A stretch of DNA of 64,000 nt, from contig BSBN01000140.1 in NCBI GenBank assembly GCA_027924645.1, positions 11,290,501 through 11,354,500 of the forward strand. Direction: 5' to 3'. A program made the translations under genes and the position numbers. Below are positions 21,901 through 33,998 of the stretch, piece after piece; positions within the stretch are counted from its first letter, which is position 1, and every line of letters begins with the position of its first letter. Source of the DNA: Cunninghamia lanceolata. Lineage: Eukaryota; Streptophyta; Pinopsida; Cupressales; Cupressaceae. Under the pieces are notes generated by a model. That model did not search any database. It worked only from the letters and a program-made list of their open reading frames with translations, and had not been told where the DNA came from.

Positions 21901-24283
21901 ATCCCTTGACCATTAACCCTATCCCTCAACCTCAACCCTCAACCCTCAACTCTCAACATTAAACCCTAATTCATCAACCCTAAACCCTAATCCCTCAAAC
22001 CTAAACCCTATCCCTAAACCATCAACCCTCAACACTATACCTTAAACCCTAATCCCTCAACCATCAACCCTAAACCTTATCCCTAAACCCTAATACCTCA
22101 ACCCTCAACCCTAATCCCTCATCCCTCAACTCTAATCCCTCATCCCTAAAACCTAAATGCTATCCCTATTCCTAAACCCTCAACAGACTTGATACTATAC
22201 CTTAAACTCTAATCCCTTATCCCTAAACCCTCCAACCCTATCCCTAATCCTTATACCCTACACACTCTATTGTAATCCTAATTCCTTGACCCTCAACCCT
22301 ATCCCTAAACCCTTGACGCTCAAACCTCAACCCTCAACCCTCAACATCAAACCCTAATCCTTCAACCCTTAACTCTGATCCCTCAACCTTCAACCCTGAT
22401 CCTAAACCCTAAACCCTCAACACCAAATTCTAATCCCTCAACCCTAAACCCTATCCCTAAACCCTAACCCTAAACCTTGTCCCTAAACCCTAATCCCTCA
22501 ACCCTCAACCCTAATCTCTCATCCGTCATCCCTCAACTCTAATCCCTCATTCCTAAACCCTAAATGCTATCCCTATTCCTAGACCCTCAACAGGCTCGAT
22601 ACTATACCTTAAACCCTAATCCCTCTACCATCGACACTCTTATTTAACCCTAATCCCTTGACCATTAACCCTATCCCTCAACCTCAACCCTCAACCCTCA
22701 ACCCTCAACTCTCAACATTAAACCCTAATTCATCAACCCTAAACCTTAATCCCTCAAACCTAAACCCTATCCCTAAACCATCAACCCTCAACACTATACC
22801 TTAAACCCTAATCCCTCAACCCTCAACCCTAAACCTTATCCCTAAACCCTAATCCCTCAACCCTCAACCCTAATCCCTCATCCCTCAACTCTAATCCCTC
22901 ATCCCTAAACCCTAAATGCTATCCCCATTCCTAAACCCTCAACAGACTCGATACTATACCTTAAACTCTAATCCCTTATCCCTAAACCCTCCAACCCTAT
23001 CCCTAATCCTTACACCCTCCACACTCTACTTTAACCCTATTCCCTTCAACCTCAACCCTATCCCTAAACCCTTGACCCTCGAACCTCAACCCTCAACCCT
23101 CGACATCAAACCCTATTCCCTCAACCGTTAACTCTGATCCCTCATCTCTCAACCCTAACCCTAAACCCTAAACCCTCAACCCTCAACGTCAAATCCTAAT
23201 CCCTCAACCCTAAACCCTATCCCTAAACCCTCAACACTATACCTTAAACCCTAATCCCTCAGCCCTCAACCCTAAACCTTATCCCTAAACCCTAATCCCT
23301 CAACCCTCAACCCTAATTTGTCATCCCCCAACTCTAATCCTTCATCCCTAAACCCTAAATGCTATCCCTATTCCTACACCCTCAACAGAATCAATACTAT
23401 ACCTTAAACCCTAATCCCTTATCCCTAAACCCTCCAAACCTATCCCTAATCCTTATACCCTCCACACTCTACTTTAACCCTAATTCCTCGACCCTCAACC
23501 CTATCCCTAAACCCTTGATCCTTGAACCTCAACCCTCAACCCTCAACGTCAAACCCTAATCCCTCAACCCTTAACCCTTAAAACTTAAACCCTATCCCTA
23601 CACCCTCAACACTTGACACTATATCTCAAGCCTTAAACCCTCATCCCTAAAGCCTCAACCCTCAATCCTTAAACCTTCAACCCTAAACCCTATCCCTAAT
23701 CCCTCTACCCTCGACACTCTAACCCTAACCTCGACATTAAATGCTAATCCGTCAACCCTAAACCCTCAACCTTCAACCCTCAACACTATACCTTAAACCC
23801 TAATCCCTCAACCCTCAACCCTAAACCTTATCCCTAAACCCTAATCCCTCAACCCTCAACCCTAATCCATCATCCCTCAACTATAATCCCTCATCCCTAA
23901 TCCCTAAATGCTATCCCTATTCCTAAACTCTCAATAGACTTGATACTATACCTTAAACCCTAATCCCTTATCCCTAAACCCTCCAACCCTATCCCTAATC
24001 CTTACACCCTCCACACTCTGCTTTAACCCTAATCCCTCAACCCTAAACCCTATCCCTAAACCCTTGACCCTTGAACCTCAACCCTCAACCCTTAATGTCA
24101 AACCCTAATCCCTCAACCCTTAACTTTGATCCCTCGACCCTCAACCGTAATCTGTCATCCCTCATCCCTAAACCTTAAACGCTATCGCTATTCCTAGACC
24201 CTCAACGGGCTCGATACTATACCTTAAACGCTAATCCCTTATCCGTAAACCTTCCAACTCTATCCCTTATGCCTTAACCCTCA
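18935..24283. repeat. Degenerate interstitial telomere-like array (CCCTAAA/CCCTCAA variants)
   Basis: About 5.3 kb of 6-8 base variants of the plant telomere unit: ccctaaa, ccctcaa, ccctaatc, ccctatc, ccttaaa. The C-rich strand is plus throughout. It is internal, since element B resumes at about 24284. ORFs in it are translation artefacts of the repeat. Confidence 0.9.
19400..23340. repeat. Higher-order repeats of about 0.8 kb within the array
   Basis: The landmark atgctatccctattcctaaa recurs at 19754, 20569, 21349, 22157 and 22916 (spacings 815, 780, 808, 759), then at 23359 after a short 443-base unit. A second landmark (tatccctattcctagaccc followed by a cgatactatacc phrase) lies between successive copies at about 20220, 21000, 21815 and 22570. 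The units match over several hundred bases, so the array grew by unequal exchange of 0.8-kb blocks after the heptamers had diverged. Confidence 0.8.
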
Positions 24284-27200
24284 TGATTAATAGCCTTGCT
24301 TAGCCATAAAACTATCAAATTTCAAATACCATTGCCGAGGTGCTTGTTTCAAGCCATATAAACTTTTCTTCAATCTGTACACCAATTTCTTGTTACCTTT
24401 GACCTCAAATCCTTGTGATTGTTCCATATATATCCTCCTCCAAATCACCATGGAGAAAGGCAGTTTTCACATCCAGTTGTTCCAAATGCAAATCTTTAGT
24501 AGCCACAATACTTAAAATAGTACGAATGGAAATCATCTTAACAACCGGAGAAAAAATCTCATCAAAACCAATACCTTTTTTCTGTGCAAATGCTTTTACA
24601 ACTAGCCTAGATTTAAATCTTATATTACCTCCATCTTCCTCTTTCATCCTATAAACCCATTTCTTTGGTAAAGACTTTTTACCTACAGGCAACTTATATA
24701 ATTCCCAAGTCTAATTTTTCAGCAAGGAGTCCATTTGGTTTTCTCTTCCTTTACTCCTGATGATAGATCATGGAGTGTGATCCAAAACGTTGAGTCAAAA
24801 GAAGCAACACAGTTTTATCTAGAAGCACAATAATTTATCATCATGGACTGTGGAAATATCATATCTACAAGGAGTCCATTTCTTCTTTCATTGCAAGCTC
24901 CCACTAGACCTTTGTATCCACCTACATAGCTTCATCATACCCTTCCAGTTCACTAGCATCTATTAACAAAATAGAATACAAAGAGGGAGAAAACCTTTCA
25001 GGAGGTCTACTTAGCCTTGTTGACCATCTAACATTCACTGGAGTTTGTGGTATTTCTTGTTACTATTGCAGAGTATGAGAAACCACTGGAACATCATTAT
25101 CTAGAGTATCATCCAACACCACATAATCCTTTTCTTTCTTCTCATGTTGCTGCAAATGATCTTTGTACGACACCTTCTCATTGAATACAACATCCGTGCT
25201 TCTCACATTTTTTAGATTTTCAACATCCCAAAACCTATAACCAAATTCATCAATGCCATATCCAATGAAGATACACTTTTTGTTTTTGCATCCAGCTTGG
25301 TTCTATTTTCATAATCTACATGTGCAAATGCTTAACATCCAAAGGTTTTGAGAAAAGAATAACTCACCTTCTTACCTATCCATGCTTCCCCTGTAATACC
25401 ACAACCCAAAGGAACTGAAGGACCTTTATTAATTAAATAAACAATGGTATTGATAGCCTTTGCTGACATGTTTAAAGGCATCCCAACATGCAATCTCATG
25501 CTCTTTACATGCTCCATTATTGTCCTATTCATGCGCTCAGCCACTCCATTTTCTTGTGGAGTCCTTGGAACCATTTTCTACCTACGAATTCCATTAAAGG
25601 AACAATAATCCTCAATTTTTTTGCTACAATACTCACAACCATTATCAAATCTGATACATTTTAATCTTTTACCCATCTCATTCTCAACCAAGCTTCTCCA
25701 TTCCTTAAATGTTTCAAATACATCAGATTTCTACCTAAGGAAATAAATCCAAACCTTCCTAGTTGCATCATATATGAACATAACATAATACCAAGAGCCA
25801 TTGAGAGAAGATACCTGAGTTGGTCCCCATACATATGTATCCACAAGCTCTAACTTTTCATCTATCTTTTGCTTCCCATCCTTGAGAAAACTAACTCTCT
25901 TTTGTTTTCCATACACACAACTTTCACAGAAATCCATATTAATACATTTCAAACCTAGTAAAACTTTCTTAGAATGAAGAATCTTCATACCTTTTTCACT
26001 CATATGCACAAGTCTGTTAAATGCCATAATGTTGTCTCAGAACCTGTAGCAACAGTTTCAATCTCTTCCTGCGAACCCATAGCAACTATTCCTGAACCTG
26101 CTTATTTTTTCTCTTCAACAACTAAAGTAGAAGGAACAATATGACCTATACAAAGATATAAGGTGCTTACTTTGACACCTTTTGATACTATTAAAGCACC
26201 TCTTGAAACCTTCCAATTTTTATCATTAAAGGTAATTATACAACCTTCATCACCTAACTGCCATGCTGAAATTAAATTCCTACATAGCCTTGGAATGTGC
26301 CTTACCTCTTGTAGTAGCCAATGATTCCCATTCTGCAACTTAATATTAATTCTTCCCTTTCCAACAATCTAACAGGGTTTGTTATCTCCCAAATAAAATA
26401 GCCCAAAATCCCCTTGACATAATCAAGAAAATAACTTCTATGGGGTGTAGTATGAAATAAGGCCCCTGAATCTAAAACCCATTTATCATCAGCATTATCT
26501 AGGGAAAGAATCAAAACATCATCTTTAGATTTATTACTTACAACGTTTTCCTCCTTATTCCCTTCTTGTTTGTCTCCTTCTTTATTCTTTCAAGACCAGT
26601 AATCTTTCTTCAAATGACCTGGTTTCCTATAGTACCAGCAATCTTTCTATCCTCTAGATTGGGACCTCTTGTCCTTTGATTTTCTTCGTGACTTCCCATG
26701 ACCTCTAAAACCTTTTCCTCTCCTTTGATATGCCCAGGGCTTTCTACATTCAAAACACTACCTGATGTGGACCCTCCTAAGCTTTTTTGTCACATTTCCT
26801 CGCTAAGGATATCACCAACAAAAACATCAAATTTCAAAGTATTTGAACCAGAGACAAAATTACTTATAGCAATTACCAAGCTATTCCATCTTTATGGCAA
26901 AGAACATAAAACCAAGAGAGCCCTGACCTATTCATCAAATTTCACTTTAACAGAAGTTAACTAACTGGTAATTCTATTAAACTCATTTAAATGATCTGTC
27001 ATAGATCCACCTTCAATCATTTTCAAATTAAACAAATGCTTCATGAGAAATACCTTATTTGAGGCTGAGGGTTTTTCGTACAATTTAGCCAAAGCTTTCA
27101 TCAGTTCATTTGTTGTCTTCGCTTCTATTATATTGAATGCCACAGATCATGCTAGGCACAGCCGAATGGTTCCCAGTGCCTTTTTGTCTAGAAGTTTCCA

Positions 27201-27353
27201 ATCCTTATCAGTCATTGCTACCAATTTCTTGGATATTCCTTCCAACGACCTCCATAAATCATTCTGATAGAGATAATCCTCTATCTGCATCTTCTATAAC
27301 TGATAGTTCTTCCCATTGGATTTATCTACCTTAAATATACCCTCATTTGCCAT
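24284..27353 (-). pseudogene. Element B gag-pol: gag, protease, integrase, first half of reverse transcriptase
   Basis: Gag starts at ATG 27353 (MANEGIFKVDKSNGKNYQL, then TAG where Trp is usual) and includes KALAKLYEKPSASNKVFLMK. The zinc knuckle near 26600 is damaged: its second Cys is Tyr. Protease: KWVLDSGALFHTTP near 26480. Pre-integrase Cys motif CESCVYGKQ near 25920. Integrase: WGPTQVSSLNGSWYY and later PQENGVAERMNRT (catalytic Glu kept) near 25550. Reverse transcriptase: KKWVYRMKEEDGG near 24660, LDVKTAFLHGDLEEDIY near 24430, then YGLKQAPRQWY and FMAKQGY ending near 24290, where the array begins. Several stops and frameshifts; inactive. Confidence 0.85.
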
Positions 27354-27425
27354 TTCTCCCACTTAACTGTGAGACTCCCACTCAATCGTGAGACCTTCCT
27401 GTAGATGATAATCGAATACAACCCA

Positions 27426-27436
27426 CTCTAATACCA
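27426..27436 (-). other. Element B primer binding site
   Basis: Minus-strand TGGTATTAGAG, one base from the usual TGGTATCAGAG complementary to initiator-Met tRNA, two bases inside the 5' LTR end. Confidence 0.75.
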
Positions 27437-27438
27437 CT

Positions 27439-27705
27439 TGTTAGGAATTGCATGTAGAAGATATCAAAATTAAATGCAAATAAAGATTAAACAAAGGAAT
27501 GAAAAATACATAGAAATAATAATAGGGAGAGACAATTTTAACGTGGCTCACCCAAACTCGGGCTACATCCACCAATAGAAAGTCTAATATTATTATCGAG
27601 AAAATCAAACTAATTACAACCAGCAATCCTTGCAACTCAATATCACTGCAAATGCTACAATGCCATATCAACAAAAACCTTAACCCTTAGCCATTTTTAT
27701 CAAGA
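27439..27705 (-). repeat. Element B 5' LTR, inner segment
   Basis: Begins TGTTAGGAATTGCATG and follows the 3' LTR (3727 on) to tttttatcaaga (27694-27705), the 12-bp target duplicated by LINE C. Continues at 46227. Confidence 0.85.
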
Positions 27706-27715
27706 ATTTTTTTTT

Positions 27716-28223
27716 GATAAGTCAGGATGCAGAGCATCATAATATATTATATTAACTAAGTATAATAGAGTTTTACAAAAAAGGTCCAAAGACCAGATAG
27801 AGCAAATACAAAGCATGACGATGCAAAAAGTGGTAGGATGAGAACAATGATAAACTACCACTTGGAGAAAAATAGAAAACTTTATCACATGTTAGTGGCA
27901 TTTAAATCTACCATTTTGAAAGCTTGAAAACCCAAGTGAGCAGACGCTTCATCGTCTACATTCATGTTTTCTTCTACAAGAACAAAAGGAGTGGGAGGAT
28001 TGAAATGGATCAAGAAAGACCAAGCATTGTAGAGAGCCTCAATCTTTCCCTTCAAAGAATTACCCAACTATATTTTATGAGCTCGGATGGAGAAGTCTAA
28101 AGGGTCATAGCTATTAGATTGCAAGCTGCGATTCAGAGATTGGAAAATGCAGTTCAGATGTGGTTTTTCAAGTAGTTCCACTCAGGCAAAGAGACCACCA
28201 ATATTAGTGACACTTGCATGGAA
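27716..28223 (-). other. LINE C 3' terminal region
   Basis: Non-coding end of the LINE, up to tggaa at 28219-28223, the target of element E. A 60-residue ORF at 27885-28067 (minus) has no recognisable features. Confidence 0.5.
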
Positions 28224-29781
28224 TGTTACAAGTATGTGCCTGATCAGTCTTGTCATTGATGTCAATGTATTCTTTTTGTCATTGGTGTCAAATGTATCTT
28301 ATTCTATTACTTGTTTAGAAGACTTGTATGTTGAGGATATTGAGAAAATTAGCCTCTCCAGAAGAAACTAGTGAGCTACAGAGAAGTGTAGTACAGACAA
28401 TGACTTATATGTTGAAGAGCAGTCCGATAATCTACTCTGCATTTACTTCTGTTGGAAATTCTTGGTCTATGGATTGGAAGTTCGAGGTATGACTAAGGAT
28501 GTTGCATTCCAGGGTTGAGCCCTCTGCATGAAGATCCGAGTGAGTTGTGTTCACCAGAGTAAAACCTATTTTTTCTGTAAGTTCAGTTGTGACAATAAGA
28601 AAGTATTCTTCTCCGTATTCCTCTACAATAAAGTATTTGGCTTTGCGGTTCTTGAAGGAAGTCTGGGATGATGTTAAGTGCCTTCAGTTGCAATGGTTCA
28701 TGGTTTGGTGGTCCGAAAGATATCTTTCTTTTATGATAGTTGAAGACAGTGAAATTCATGTGTTCCAGTGAGAAGATTCCTATGGATGAAGTCGTTAAGG
28801 TTTCTGTGGTTGCTCTTGATGATTATAGCATGATTGTGGATGTCTCCTAATCATGTTCCTATCTATACTTTGGTATGCGTTAAGAAATTGAGATTATGTT
28901 TGAAGATTATTCCCAGATAATATAGCGTGTAACTAGTCTTGGCTGACTTGGTTAATCCCAGTGATTGCAGAGATCTCTAGAAGATTGTGAAAGTGTGTTG
29001 TGGCATGGAAGATCATGTTTGAGTCCCAACTAAGGCATGGTGTGATCCACATTTCATTTCCTTTGCACAATGTTGTAATAGGTCAGGACCTATTTTGTAA
29101 ATGTTTGTAATACCGACCTTGGAGATTGTTCCAATGGTTGATGATTGTGATGCTGACCTTGATGATCATTCCAAGGTTGATGTAGTGTATAAATACTTGT
29201 AGTTGAGTCATGGAAAAAGTGTCCTTGAGTGTAAATGGAAAGATATTAAGAAAGGTCCAAAAGGTAGAGTAGACAAGAGGTAGAGGAAAGAAGAGGAAGA
29301 GCATAGCAGAGGAAGAGCAGAGCAGGGGAATTATTATACTTTAGTCACAAATATAGAAAGGTGTTGATCATGGCAGTGAGTCTAACAATAAGTCACCAGT
29401 AGGGTTTAACAGCCCTTATTGTAATCTTGCTAGGTTTAATGTTGAGGTAGTGATCCTTCTAGACCCAGTTGTTCTTCATGGTAGTAAGCCAGTATGTTTA
29501 GGCTCATGGAGTGACCATGCCTGAACATCATTATTTCAAGATTGAAATATATATTGAGAGTTAATCCTCTCCATGGTTTTTCCCCACCTTGGGGTTTTCC
29601 ACATAAATCTGGTGTCTTTTGTGTTTGATGTTGTATCTATGGTTAAGTTTCTAATTTCATGCACTCATTGTTAAATCATAATAATTGTTGATAAGTGATG
29701 AATGTTTAATTGCAGAAAGTGTTTAAGTTTTTGTGACAACTAATTCACGCCCCCCTCTCAGTTGTCCGGTGCATATCAACA
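28224..29781 (+). repeat. Element E 5' LTR (1558 bp)
   Basis: Runs from tgttacaagtatgtgcctg to gcatatcaaca and matches 42462-43998 nearly throughout, for example cagtgattgcagagatctct and gtgtataaatacttgtag in both. The probable TATA sequence is tataaatact at about 29188. Confidence 0.9.
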
Positions 29782-29783
29782 AT

Positions 29784-29795
29784 TGGTATCAATGC
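29784..29795 (+). other. Element E primer binding site
   Basis: tggtatcaatgc, two bases after the LTR end, agrees with an initiator-Met tRNA primer site in its first eight bases. Confidence 0.75.
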
Positions 29796-29839
29796 CAAGA
29801 TCCTCTGAAGAAATTTTAACAGCTTGAGGAAGATCCAAA

Positions 29840-32744
29840 ATGTCTTACAAAAAGGAAGTGTCGCATTTTGATGGAATGAATTATGTTCTTTGGAAGGCTC
29901 GGATGAAAATCCATCTTCTTTCTCTTGGTTACAAAGCTTGGAAAGTTGTGGAAACACAATACACCATACCTCCAAATGGTCCGATGACTAAAGATGAAAT
30001 CAAAGAATATGAGATAGATATCAAGGAAAAGGATGCTCAGCTAAGCTCGTTTAACCAACTTAATATTGACGAAAGTTGTGGATCTTGAAACTGCAAATAA
30101 GGTAAGGGAAAAGTTGAAAAATTTGTATGAAGCAGATGACTTTGTGAAGGAAGCCAAGTTACAAAGTCTAAAATAAAATGTGAAAGCTTGAAGATGAATG
30201 ATGATGAAAACATATCAGCCTTTATGTAAAGAGTTGATGAACTTGTTACAGGATTAAAAGCTATAGGTGGAACTCTCAAAGAAAAGGAAATTGTTATGAA
30301 AATTCTCACATCTCTACCCAAGTCTTACTGTCACAAGGTAGCCACGATTGAAGAATTTATGCAAGTAAAAATGCTTAACAGGGATTAGCTACTTTATAAC
30401 CTTATTGCTTTTGAAATGAGGGAGTTAGATAATTCTTTGCCGAAAGTTGAGATGGCCTTCAAAGTAAGTACTCCTGGAAATACTTCCAGATCAGGAAAGT
30501 AGAAGGTAGAATCTGATGATGAGTTAGATGAAGTTGAAGCCAACTTTGTGGACAGATCACAAAGAGGATCTGGAAAGTATAAAGACAAATTACCTTTCAA
30601 ATGTTTTTTCTATGGTAAAGTAGGTCATTTTTCTTCCAGATGTCTTGAAAGAATTGAAATAAATAGAAGCTATGAGAATAGGCCTAGGACCCAAAAGAAG
30701 TGTTATTATGTTGAAGATTTTGGTGATGATGAAGGAGTATTAATAATGGTAAACAAAATAATGCTAGTTCCTCTATAAATGAATGCTTGTTCATTGCTAT
30801 AAAGGAAGATTTGATGTCTACTAATTCTTCTAGCTATGTGAAGGAAGAAAACCCAGTGGAAAGTGCTTTGGCTGCTCAAGTCATTAAGGACATGGATGAA
30901 TGGGTTATTGATAGCGGTTGCTCTCACCACATGACTGATAACAAAAGTAGATTTGTGAGATTGGAAAGATATGATGGTGGACTAGTTAGATTTGGAGATG
31001 ATAGAGCTGGTAGGATTTATGGGAAAGGATCTATTTCTTTTGATGGCAAGCATAATACTGAAGATATCTTGTATGTGAAAGGATTAAAGCACAATATTTT
31101 GAGTGTGGGTCAGATGTGTGACAAGGGCTATGATTTAAGATTCAAGGACAATGGATGCAAGATCAGGGAAAGCTTCGGAATAGTCATTGCAACTGTAAGA
31201 AGACTAGAGGTAATATCTACCACCTGAAAAGAATCAAGAACTATTGCTTGTTGACTCAGACTAATGAGAGTTGGTTATGGCATAAAGATTGTGTTACATA
31301 AATTTTGATAATATCATGAAGATAAGTATTGCATAGATTGTTAGAGATTTGCCTAAGCTTGTGAAGCCTGCTAATCCTATTTTCAAGGAGTGTCAATTTG
31401 GGAAACAAACAAGAACAAGTTTCAAAAGCAAGGAACAATCAGTTGGAGGACTACTTGAGCTAGTGCATATAGATTTGTGTGGACCTACCAGAGTAAGAAG
31501 TTTGCAAGGAGACATGTATTTCATGTTGCTCATTGATGATTATTTAGAATGACTTGGGTCACCTTTTTGAAAGAGAAAGATGAAACTGTAGATAAATTCA
31601 AGGCATTTAAGGCAATGGTTGAAAATGACATGGATTTGAAAATCAAATGCTTGAGGTCTGATAGAGGAGGAGAGTTCACATCAAATGAATTCAATTTCTT
31701 TTGTGAAGGAAATGGAATAAAGAGATAGCTATCTACACCCAAAACTCCACAACAAAATGGAGTTGTTAAAAGGAAAAGTAGAATAGTTCAAGAAGTTGCT
31801 AGAACCATGATGAAAGTAGCTCATCTTCTGGAAGCATATTGGAGAGAGGCAATTCAAAGTACAGTATATATCCTAAATAGAGTTCAAGTAAAAGGTAACA
31901 GTTCAAAGACTCTTTATGAATTGTGGCATGGTAAAGTTCCTACTGTGAAATATTTCAAAGTTTTTTGGTGGAAAATGTTACATCAAAAGATAAGAAGATT
32001 TAGGCAAGTTTGATGCTAGATGTGATGAAAGAATCTTTCTTGGTTACTCCACCAAGAGTAAGGCCTACTGGTGCTATAATAAGAGGCTGAATAAGATCAT
32101 TGAAAGTGCAAATGTTAAAGTTGATGAATATAAGGAAAGGTCCTCAGAATCAAGTGGATATGAGTCAGATGATTCAGAAGTGGTGCAACATGAAGACATC
32201 ATAGATGAAGAAGAACAAGCTCCGGTAAATGCTACCAAGACTTCAAGATATGTAAGAATCCATCATTCTAAAAATCAAATCATCAGAGATAAGAGCAAAG
32301 AGATCTTAACCAGAAGAAAAGCTGGGGAGGAACAAGTAAATTTATGTCTAATTTCTAAGATTGAACCTAAAATTGTCGATGAGGCTTGCAAAGATGAGAA
32401 TTGCATAAAGGCTATGGAAGAGGAATTGATAAAAATAGAGAAGAACCAGACTTGGGATCTTGTTCCCAGACTAGCAGACAAGAATGTAATTGGTAAAAAA
32501 TGGGTTTTCAGTAACAAGATGAACGAGAATGGTGAAGTGATCAGAAACAAAGCAAGGTTGGTATGCAAAGGATACACTCAAGTTGAAGGAATAGACTTTG
32601 AAGAAACTTTTGCTCCAATGGCAAGGATCAAAGCAATAAGGATGTTTTTGGCTTTTACAACATACAAAGATTTCAAGGTTTATCAAATGGATGTCAAGTC
32701 TGCCTTCTTAAATGGAGAGTTGGAAGAGGAAGTCTATATAGAAC
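29840..32744 (+). pseudogene. Element E gag-pol, first part (gag to early reverse transcriptase)
   Basis: Gag starts at 29840 (MSYKKEVSHFDGMNYVLWKA). Zinc knuckle CFFYGKVGHFSSRC near 30600 has Tyr for its second Cys. Protease WVIDSGCSHHMTD near 30901. Integrase: CQFGKQTRTSF, LELVHIDLCGPTRV, MLLIDDY near 31390-31550, and NGVVKRKSR near 31760, where the catalytic Glu is replaced by Lys (31768-31770). Reverse transcriptase: [53 protein letters not shown], ending at 32744 where F inserts. Frameshifts and stops in gag and integrase make it inactive. Confidence 0.85.
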
Positions 32745-33986
32745 TATAACATCAGAAAATGTGTCCTTGGGGGATTTTTCCTCATAAGGTTTTAGCTCCC
32801 AGGTCTTTAGTGTGCATTTAGGACATCTTACTTCATAATTTGGCATCCTAATGGAATGAGCCCTAGGTAACATGACAAATGGGACCTAGGAGGACCCCTT
32901 GAGCCTTACCCTACCCAAAGTAAGGGGGGAGGACTTGCATGGCTGCACCCTAGTACTGCCCTATTTTGGGGTAGTCCAAATTTTTAGTTGTTGGTTTATG
33001 ACCGTTATTTGGGTCCTATGCCGACACGGTAAGTTTGAATTACGAAAACCTTGGCGGGAGTGTTTGTAGTTGCATATAAAAGCATGTTTAGGCATTCATT
33101 TAGGAACTAGATGGAAATGGTGATGTTCAAGTGTTTTCAAGGTGATTCAAGCCTTTCATTGTGTTGCAAGAGCAAATTTGTGTGGTTTATGTGTTTGTGT
33201 TTGCAGATTTGAGCATCCATTTCATCATGGAATGAAGAGCATCTTCCTCCCATGATATCTTCACTACAAGGTGACATTATATTGTATTTTCATCATCATT
33301 TCCTTTGGGTTTTCCCTCTACCTCACAAGGGCATGCACTCTTTATTTGACAATGATGTTCAGACACTTAACTATCCTCTGGGGCTTGACTGAGGCAAGCC
33401 TCTAAACACCACAACGCTCTCCCAAAGTTTTCATGATTGCAAGTTACAGGTTGTAGAGCTAGGAAAAGTGAAGTTGTAGGAAGGCATCTTGAAGTGTCAG
33501 AATTGCAGAACAGAAGGAAAAACAATACCCTGGACTTGGGTGCCCGCTAATTAGTCCTCCAACTTCCGTGATGCTAAAATCTCTGAAACAACAGGGAAGA
33601 GTTGTAGACTGAGTTTCTAGATCTAGACAAAAATCAAGGCATTGGACTTGGGTGCCTTCTCTTTTTTCCTTGACTTTTCTACCTCAGAGCCCCAAAAATA
33701 GGTACTCTGCAATTTTATATTTTGCTTCCCTTTGCAAGAGCTTTTTCTATTAGTCTTCCATTTACAGTCGTATTTGCGAAATTAGGGGTTTAATTGTTAA
33801 TTAAGCTTAGGAGAAGGAAATTTGATAATTAAACACCCTAATCCAAGCTTTCCTACATCTCACAGTGACCTAGGGTATGATAGTGAATTGCCTCTTGACC
33901 CTAGATCCTTGAATGTATAGGGTGAAAGGAGGATTCAAACATCTAATAACTTAAAAACTAATCAATCCTAATTTTACCCTAAAAAT
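32745..33986 (+). repeat. Element F 5' LTR
   Basis: Begins tataacatcagaaaatgt (TG start mutated to TA) and matches the 3' LTR from 39539. It lacks the 199-base internal duplication present in the 3' LTR. A possible primer binding site, tggtgaaccc, is at 33989-33998; I cannot assign its tRNA. Confidence 0.85.
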
Positions 33987-33998
33987 TTTGGTGAACCC

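Noticed and set aside
19754..23559. Repeated 66-71 residue ORFs (MLSLFLNPQQTRYYTL type)
   Set aside because: They are the same frame of the repeat block translated over and over. No gene signals.
18935..24283. Chromosome end (true telomere)
   Set aside because: Units are strongly diverged, with higher-order blocks, and element B continues on the far side.
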